From contig BSWB01000006.1 in NCBI GenBank assembly GCA_033239125.1, forward strand, positions 113,320,242-113,384,241: a stretch of 64,000 bases of DNA, in the 5' to 3' direction. The number at the start of each line of letters is the position of its first letter. Positions within the stretch are counted from its first letter, which is position 1. The notes under the pieces are model-generated. The model saw only the letters and a list, made by a program, of their open reading frames with translations. It searched no databases and had not been told where the DNA came from. Positions 56,727 to 64,000 of this stretch are shown here, one piece after another. The position numbers were made by a program, and so were the translations under genes. This DNA comes from Fagopyrum homotropicum (lineage: Eukaryota; Streptophyta; Magnoliopsida; Caryophyllales; Polygonaceae).

Positions 56727-58966
56727 CTAAATTACAACCTCAAATGTGTTGCAATGTTGACATTGGATGTACAGAGCGGTTAAACTGAATATCGTCTCAG
56801 TGCAAAACTCGGGCTTTGATCTGCATCCTCTGTCAAAATGTTCCTCGCTAACTTCTGCAAGCCGAGTCCGCATTGATGCCAAATTTACCTTATATGATAT
56901 AGCAGAGGCAATATTAGATTGGGAAGTATCTATTCAATGGTCAAAGATTCACATTGCAAAGGAAATACTATGACATGATTTAAGGGAAGATGGGAAACCT
57001 CATCGCCTCTCCTGAGTTGAAATTGACAGCGGCTGCAGTTAATCAGACTCGAAGTCTCCTTCACTTCACCTTCTTTGCAGATCGGACACCATATTTTCTC
57101 TTTCTGTGCCTATGGTTACATAAGTTTTCTTGTATTACATCGTTGGAAATTTGGAATGCAACTAATGTAGCACAGTATATCTTCAAACATGTAGCAATCA
57201 GGCAGCATTTATATGAAATTAGCACGATTTTTCAATGAATATACTCGTAAATCTTACAAATGTTACCAACACTGTTTAAACAGTAATCAACCATCATCAT
57301 TCAACTAGAAGGTAAACAGAGACAAACAAATAGATGTGATATTGGTGTCTACAGCTCCATAGTTTTCACAGTCCACTAAGGCAATAACACTTTCTAACCA
57401 CAAAGTCGAAATGAATCAGAAAAACAAGATGGATGTTTCATATGCTTATATCGTTTCCTGCATACAGTTAGAAAACATTTCCCCTAAAGTGAGTGTTTCC
57501 CAGATATGGTTCATTGCTCTCCATTCTCAATGCTTCAATCAGCACTGGCAAAATATAGTTCCAAGTACTGTACAACATCACTTTAAACAAACTAATTTCT
57601 ACAAAAACATACCTTTTCATCATTTAAATTCATATGCTCAAAAACTGCACGAGCTAAGTACTCGTCTTCTTCATCTTCCCATACCTCAGAATTTTCTGTT
57701 GCAGGAGCAAATGTCAAGGAAACCTTAACTTTTGCATGACAGCTAAATAAAATCTCATAAACAAGTGGCATCAAATGTATGACCAGAATTTTCTGCAGAA
57801 TCTTCTTCGACGAAAGCAAACCGTAGATTGTACATGAACCACATTAAAACATGATTAACTGAGAAATTAATTGTACAAACATGGATTAGCAACTTATTTC
57901 ACAGGGTCAAAGATCAAGAGTTGGTACATATGACATCAAACTTAAACGCTCCTAAGCAAAGGAAACCTAAACTGTCATGGTACTAATTGAAGGATCACAT
58001 GTTATATTAACTAGCAAGAAAAATGTCGAAAGAGCTTATGTTCACTGCTGAACGTGAATTGTTCATTTACTGAATTACCCATACTTGCAAGCCATAGCAA
58101 ATAATAGCATACCTCTTCCTCTAGAATCTTTTTCCAGATCCTCATAGAAAATCCTTTGCATTTCTATCAATATATCTTCACAGTCACCTTGATAAACTGT
58201 ATGCAGACCATCGTATTCCCATAACATATCATCTGTGTCAGTCGTAGCATCTTCACCAGACGATAAGTCTTTCATTTTTCTCAGTTCATCAGAAACTATG
58301 TTCTGGAAAGCAGACTTGACAAACTCCTGCACAGGCAGAGCGAAACCGAGACCCTTACCAACAAAATATCAAGTTTGCTCCTTTAACCCTTTAAGTTCAT
58401 AGCAATAGATGAATCTCCATGAAAAGGATAACTCGTTCTAGGGCAGAATAATGACAACAAAACATATGCATCATTATCTAAAAGCCAACTACTATGCCTT
58501 CTAGTTCAATATAATAAGCATGACAACAAATTGCATCCAAAGCTAATTTCAACAGAAATTCTAGCATAAACAAAAGGCATTTCCACAAGGATTCAAAAGT
58601 GCAAAGTTATAAGTTTTCAATGTCTAACTAAAATTTGCAGAAGGAGCAAACCTTTTCGATGCAATCCTGATCAGGATTGGATCGCATTTTCCACAATAAA
58701 CGGGCTCTATCTTCTCGTACTCTTCTATAACAAGTCTCCCTGAGCTACAATTGAACCATTGAATTGTTGCATGAAAAGAAATTTATAAAACTAACAAGAA
58801 AAAATATTGAAGAGGAATCTGGTACCTTTTGTTTCCAATTGAGATGACGAGTGCTCTTATCCAGCTTGTAAGTGTTTAGGGTTTTGAGAGGAATTCTCTT
58901 AGGGCTTGAACCCTCGTTCTTGTCTCCCATTTCTGTCGATTTCTTCGACAAGGAAGTTCGTTCCAT
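56727..58966 (-). CDS. RPAIN: RPA-interacting protein (RIP/RPAIN family)
   Basis: The family carries replication protein A into the nucleus. Six exons join in frame: 58966-58826, 58744-58652, 58326-58113, 57695-57613, 57103-56999 and 56888-56727, 798 nt or 265 codons with GT...AG introns. The N-terminal part has YRRVREDRARLLWKMR; the middle has FVKSAFQNIVSDEL and WEYDGLHTVYQGDCEDILIE; an acidic WEDEEDEYLARAVFEHM follows. The C-terminal zinc-binding region has CPIC, CSRC and CQHC and ends FEVVI. Length and order match plant members. A second in-frame Met at codon 13 (MGDKNEG) could be the real start. No defect seen; likely a working housekeeping gene. Confidence 0.92.
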
Positions 58967-60359
58967 TAACGGAAACTGGTTGATATCAGATCACCTATCA
59001 ATGTCGCTGGTGCCGATGCGTCGTGCGACGGTGTTTATGATGGTAAGAGCGCGCGAGGCGATAAATCTCAAACCAGCGCGGTTGTATTCCAACCAATACA
59101 GAGTCAAAGACGCTAAATCATGAAAACGCTGCGTTTGACAACCCTCTTACGTACGCTGCGTTTCACCGTTTCGGGGTGTTTGTCGGATCAAAAAAACTAG
59201 ATTATGCACTCAAATTTTTTTGTTAGCCAATCAACTTCTGATAAAAAAAAAAAAAAAAAGCATTTATAGTTTAAGTAGTTTTTCTAAAAATATATTTATG
59301 TGTTGAATGATTTTCTAATAATGTAAAAGATGTTCTCTTTACCTTGAAAAATTCAATTATAATAAGCTAGTTTAATGTTACACATAATTTTATAGGTTTT
59401 GCTTGAGCTTCAACTATTTTTCAAATTATTTTCCACATTCTAATTAAAAATAAATAAATTTAAGTAGTAGACGGACCTAATGAGTCGAGATGTCAATAAT
59501 GACAGATGGACTAACCGTCGTGTTTTGAAAGATCAATAAAACAACAAAAAAGTACCAAAAGTAAGAACATGAATCATAAGGACCTGATCAAATAGACAAA
59601 AATGAAAAATAAGGAACTTGGAGCAATGGAAAGTGTTTGAGAACATATTGATCGGAAAAAAATATGGTGAAAACCTCAATTTTAGACTCGAACGAGAGTT
59701 GTTAAATGTTAATATTTCGTATATATTTTATGCTTTTATGGTGAATGTGGATGTTCCTCACCCCATCAATCAGGCTCGGCTCGTAGCCGGTGCAACTCGT
59801 TCTGGTAATCAAGACCTCATAGTTTTTTTGCGACCTCATTATAAAAAAATTGGATAGTTAGTACCAATGCATTAATAGCATAATTGTAAAAGAAGGTCTT
59901 TGTTATGTTTAGTTTGGTCACCAGTTTGAGACCCCAACGTTACATTTTTTCCTAATACACTCTATACTTGTTAAGTTGTGAACTCGTGTTTCTTTTACTG
60001 TTAATGGACGGGGCCTCCAAAATCAATGAGTCGGATCTGACGGCAATGAACCTCATCTAAACTTTGAATTATGAGGTATATTAATGAAATTGCTTTTACC
60101 TTAGTGTTCGTTGATTCCTTATAATTATTAAACAAATCATACGCTATAAACATCAATTTAGTTATGGAATTTTGTGGATGATAAAAGATCTCATATTCAA
60201 AAGGATAATTGGGCTAGTATAAGGTTGATGGAATATTATTTCAATTACTAACTGATTTTAGGATAATTGTTATATGGATTCAAACTCCAAAAGAATGAGG
60301 AAGAATAAATAATTTTTTTTAAGAAAAAAATATAACTATTTTCATAGTATTTTATCATA

Positions 60360-60393
<34 letters not shown>

Positions 60394-60550
60394 AGATTAG
60401 TCTTCTATATCATGAATAAATTCTTTAAAAAATCATCAATTGATAACATTATATGTAAAAAAATCGTTTTAAATCATTTTGCAAAAGAGATTGCAAATGA
60501 CAAAACATAAATACTAGTTGTACCAATGACGTTGATAAAATATTTGACGG
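58967..60550. other. Intergenic, no gene seen
   Basis: The first 200 bp are the likely promoter of the RPA-interacting protein gene. The remainder is AT-rich with an A-run near 59245 and an (AT)n microsatellite at 60363-60391. Short open frames such as that near 59618 show no recognisable motif. Confidence 0.5.
60363..60391. repeat. (AT)n microsatellite
   Basis: Uninterrupted alternation of A and T over 29 bp in an AT-rich setting. Confidence 0.9.
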
Positions 60551-60678
60551 TGTGAGAATATGATAAATTCCCCCTCAGGGTTTTCATCGATTGATGGGTC
60601 ATATTAATAAACAAACGTATTTACATAACTACATAGGGCAACCCACTATTTTACTCTGTTAACATATGAGTTATATCA
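60551..60678 (-). repeat. 3' LTR of copia copy 2
   Basis: On the minus strand TGATATAAC...TTCTCACA, preceded by a CTGCGGGGTA polypurine tract. It shares only its ends and part of the middle with copy 1 LTRs. Confidence 0.8.
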
Positions 60679-61523
60679 TACCCCGCAGTCGAAACTGAAG
60701 GAGGTAGTACAGTAAGACTAGATCTAAAATCGAGAAACAATTGTCTTGGAAGACCCTTTGTAAATATGTCTGCATATTGAAAAGCCGATGGGACGAGGAG
60801 AACTCGAACGTGACCGCGGGCAACCTTATCTGTGACGAAGTAGATGTCAATCTCGATATGCTTGGTTCGTTGGTGTTGAACCGGGTTGCTGGCAAGGTAC
60901 GTTGCGGAGATGTTATCAATGTAGACAACAAAGGCTTTGGTAAGGGGGCAATGAAGCTCAAACCAATAAGTTGTGAAGCCATAAACACTCCGACACAAAA
61001 TTTGCAACACCTTTGTATTCTGCCTCGACGCTAGATCAGGAAACTACATATTGGTGTTTGGAAGCCCACGAAATTAAAGTGTCGTTGAAGAAGACACAAT
61101 AACCAGAGGTAGATCGGCAGGTATCAGGACATCCAGCCCAGTCGGCATCTATATATGCAATAAGATCTGACTTCGGAGAAGGAGAAATGGTGATACCTAA
61201 TAATGATGTGCCTGAAATGTAGCGGATGATACGTTTGAGGGCAACAAAGTGAGCTTTTTTGGGATCATGCATGAAAAGGAAAACTTGTTGTACTACATAA
61301 CTGATGTCAAGGCGAGTGAAAGTCAGGTATTGAAGCGCTCCAGCTAAACTTCTGTACAGAGTCGGATCACTAATCGCTAGGCCAGATGAGGCACTTAGCT
61401 TCACAAAGGACTCAACAGGTGTAGCAGAAGATTTGCAGTTGGTCATTTTGGCACGCTCAACAATCTCCCAGCCGTACTTCTCCTACGATAAGAATAATCT
61501 AGAGGAACTTCTACGAACTGAAA
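60679..61523 (-). pseudogene. Copia copy 2 RNase H and end of RT
   Basis: Motifs SLAGALQYLTFTRLDISY, YIDADWAGCPDTCRSTSGYC (Asp-to-neighbour changes relative to copy 1) and KHIEIDIYFVTDKV. A break near 61036-61010 removes the SRSSAEAEY segment from the frame. Confidence 0.85.
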
Positions 61524-62826
61524 TGTTGGATTTTCAGTGTCCGGTTTTAGACCAAAGGGTCGTAGTCTCACTTATGTGAGTAGACGGTTCTTCCAATTGC
61601 CAATCAAATTAATATAATTATCTTGAACTAAAAACAAGTTATTAACCAAGGGTTTGTAATCTTCACAAAGGAGTAGACAAAACTCAATCAAGAGTTTGTA
61701 GTCTCCAAAGGAGTAGACAAAACTCAACCAAGAGTTTGTAGTCTCCAAAGGAGTAGACAAAACTCAACCAAAAAGAGTTTGTAATCTCCAAAGGTGTAGA
61801 CAAAACTCAACCAAGAGTTTGTAATCTCCGAAAAGGATTAGACAAAACTCTAATAGAAGTTAAGTTCAATTGCACGTCTTTTAAACCGGTTGTTATATGT
61901 TAAAACCATTGACTTGGATAATGTAATGAGTCATTCATAAATGAATTTTTCCTTCTAAGTGTATTCTCCCCTACACCGGGATACCTTAGTGTGATAAAAC
62001 GTTACACGTTACAAAGACTAAGTAAGAGACTTACTTGTCTTACTTTGTAGAAAGGGTATTCCTAGGTTTTGTCAATACAAAACCAAACTAAGATGGATGT
62101 CTATCCTTTGTCAATACAAAGGAACTATACTCGCCTTTCGAGTTTTGCAAACAAGCTTTATTGTTGCAAAAACGAATGTGAAATCAAGTGCAAATGGCTC
62201 TCCGTTTTATAGGCATAGGGGGCCATGGTTTTGGGAGTTAAATGCGGTTAAAATAGGTTATGGAAGTTACTTGATAGATGGGCCTTGAAGCCCTAGAAAG
62301 CCCGAGGCCCACATAGGAAGCCCAAAACCGCTCCTCGGAGCTAGCTTAGAGCTAGCTTATTTTTCTTGTTTCAAACACTTCCAATGAGCTCCATTAGCTT
62401 TAATATAGCTAGGGTAAGTTCCAAGATCCACAAATACTCCACATCTTAGCTCAAGCTAGTGTAGCTCCTAAAGAAGCTCACTAGCTGCTTCATTGACATT
62501 CACTAAGCATTTGAGCTTGGATTGCTCCCAATTTTTAACCACATATTCTTTAGCCAATATAAGGCCTAAAAACCAAAGGTGTGCCGATAAAATGTGGCTA
62601 AAAAGCCCCAAACGTCGGCCTTCTAAAATCTAGCACAAGTTGACCTTGTCGTGAATCACCTTGCTTTGATTCGACTCCCCTTATAATACTAGTTGTTCTT
62701 AGTGCCGGTCACTTGGCTTGCCTCCCGCAACCCGGACCATAGTGACACACATGTGAACAACTCATTGCACCTTGTCTCAAGACAAGCTCAACGGTTACAA
62801 TGAAGACTTAGCCCAAATCTCCAACA
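61524..62826. mobile_element. Probable solo LTR nested in copia copy 2
   Basis: 1303 bp with ends TGTTGGA and TCCAACA, flanked by a perfect TGAAA duplication (61519-61523 and 62827-62831). Copia sequence resumes exactly on each side. It has no coding region or internal primer site, so a solo LTR is most likely. The 5 bp duplication and TG...CA ends fit that; a non-autonomous element is the alternative. Confidence 0.8.
61640..61855 (+). repeat. Tandem repeat inside the nested solo LTR
   Basis: About five copies of a roughly 42 bp unit containing GTAGACAAAACTCAACCAAG and AGTTTGTA(G/A)TCTCC, with small length changes between copies. Confidence 0.85.
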
Positions 62827-62831
62827 TGAAA

Positions 62832-64000
62832 TGCCCAATAAGTATGATAAAGCCCCAAGATCCTTAAGGGCAAACTCTTTCCCAAAAGCATGATCAGATG
62901 GGTACGCAACTTATCAGAAGATGCAATAAGGATTATATCATCAACACAGAAGAGCAGGTCAACAATGTTAGATCCTTGTCAATAAATGAAGATGGATGAG
63001 TCACTCTTACTGCCGATGAAGCCGATTTGAAGCAAGAAGCCTGCAAAACGCTGAAACCAAGCTTCGGGTGCCTGCTTAAGACCATAGAGAGACTTCTGCA
63101 GTAAACATACATTATTAGGTCTAGATGAATCACGGAAGCCAAGAGGTTGGAACATATAAACTGTCTCATTCAAATGCCTATACAAGAAGGCATTTTAAAC
63201 GTCAAGCTGATGAATGGACCATGAAAGAGAAACTACAATGTTGAGAATTGTCTTGATAGTGGCCGGTTTCATAACTGGGCTGAAAGTTTCATCGCAGTCA
63301 ATACCAACCTGTTGTGAACAACCATTAGCAACCAAGTGAGCCTTATATCGTTCAAGTGAGCCATCAGATTTGTATTTATGACGGAAAATCCACATACATC
63401 GCATAATATTAGCCTGAATAGGGCGAGGAACTAGAACCCAAGTCTTATTCCGCATAAGGGCTCAATATTCGTCGACCATGGCAGCGTTCCACTGCGGGTC
63501 TTGGAGGGCTACAATGTGGAATTTGGGTATGGGAGATATGGTGGTGGTGGAGACGGGGAGGTCGAAGATCAATTTAGGTTTGGTGATTCCGGACTGACTT
63601 CGGGTGTGAGGTCGAGGTTGGGGAATCACAGTCCGGGACAACCCACTATTAGATGGGGAGTTAGCGTAGACTAGGGGTAAGCTATGGGATGTGGGATAGC
63701 TGAAAATTGTGGAGGTATGCCGGGTGGGCTAACTAGGACAAGAGGGGAAGAGCTCAGTGGAGCAGGCAGGCCGGTGAGGTTAGCTAGTCCAAGGCGTATA
63801 AGGGGAGTGGGGAGCAAGTCAGTTGGGCCTCAAATGGGTGGGCCAAGGGACATGTGTGGAGAGCGTGAGAGGCAACGCTGGGCTAGGTTGAGGTGAGCCG
63901 GTGAGGGAAGCAAGTCCATAACGAGACTGGGGGTTGGGAATGCAGCGATGGGTTGGGATTCATCGGGCCAGACTGTGATGGATTCTGTTCATGTGGGCCA
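62832..64000 (-). pseudogene. Copia copy 2 RT N-terminal part and integrase-RT linker
   Basis: RT motifs RNKTWVLVPRP (63455-63420), LVANGCSQQVGIDC, SLYGLKQAPEAW and SDSSIFIY. A stop occurs where copy 1 has NAFLHG (about 63190). From 63460 on, the minus strand reads the Pro-rich linker. The C-run that is one base too long in copy 1 has the shorter form here (about 63525), which shows the ancestral frame. Confidence 0.85.

Larger units (their letters stand above)
60551..64000 (-). mobile_element. Ty1/copia retrotransposon, copy 2 (runs off the window)
   Basis: Same family as 38202-42932, minus strand. The 3' LTR is 60551-60678. RNase H and RT fragments lie at 60651-61446 and 62933-63455, and the Pro-rich integrase-RT linker continues past 64000. 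It is clearly older than copy 1: the LTR is substantially diverged and several frame breaks exist in RNase H and RT. Within RT it is interrupted by the 1.3 kb insertion at 61524-62826. The 5' end and target duplication lie outside. Confidence 0.9.

Overview
This window is nuclear DNA of a flowering plant, almost certainly a eudicot. It holds intron-containing plant genes (an RPA-interacting protein gene and a DOMON/cytochrome b561 gene) inside a dense, nested set of plant LTR retrotransposons (Athila, Tekay-like chromovirus, Ale-like copia), an L1-type LINE carrying RNase H, and small DNA transposons. I cannot name the species.

Left part (1-24.3 kb). A badly decayed minus-strand Ty3/gypsy chromovirus (Tekay/Del-like; tail of one LTR at 1-152, remnant of the other from about 4050) was hit by a young plus-strand Athila element. 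The Athila spans 5455-24283 with near-identical 1.7 kb LTRs and a perfect CTAAG target duplication. Its integrase gene is split at 12146/17778 by a second, more diverged Athila 3' half in the opposite orientation (12147-17777). The result is an inverted repeat with arms of about 5.6 kb. The palindrome CCACGGCCGTGG recurs through both Athila copies, in LTRs, coding sequence and spacers; it is the most unusual signal here.

Middle (24.3-47.5 kb). A 950 bp element with long terminal inverted repeats and a GC-rich core (Pack-MULE-like) is followed by exon remnants of a pectin acetylesterase gene. These end at the LTR of a 5'-truncated Tekay element (26833 to about 30645). An L1-type LINE follows on the minus strand (about 31262-36720), itself carrying a 1.2 kb inverted-repeat insertion. 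A host transcription unit of unknown function on the minus strand (about 36900-43450) is split by a structurally complete, recent copia element (38202-42932, TSD GATTC). A decayed MscS-like (MSL) channel gene lies on the plus strand near 43.5-47.0 kb.

Right part (47.5-64 kb). Two opposite-oriented Tekay-type LTRs (47572 to about 49860; solo LTR 54042-56503 with TSD AATTT) flank an intact-looking cytochrome b561/DOMON gene (51009-53753, minus, 4 exons, 371 codons). A second intact-looking gene, the RPA-interacting protein (56727-58966, minus, 6 exons, 265 codons), follows. The window ends inside a second, minus-strand copia element (from 60551), which is interrupted by a 1.3 kb TG...CA insertion, probably a solo LTR (61524-62826, TSD TGAAA).

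Only the two minus-strand genes at 51-59 kb look like working host genes. Everything coding for transposition carries at least one inactivating change. All calls rest on reading the sequence and on recalled family motifs; no database search was run.
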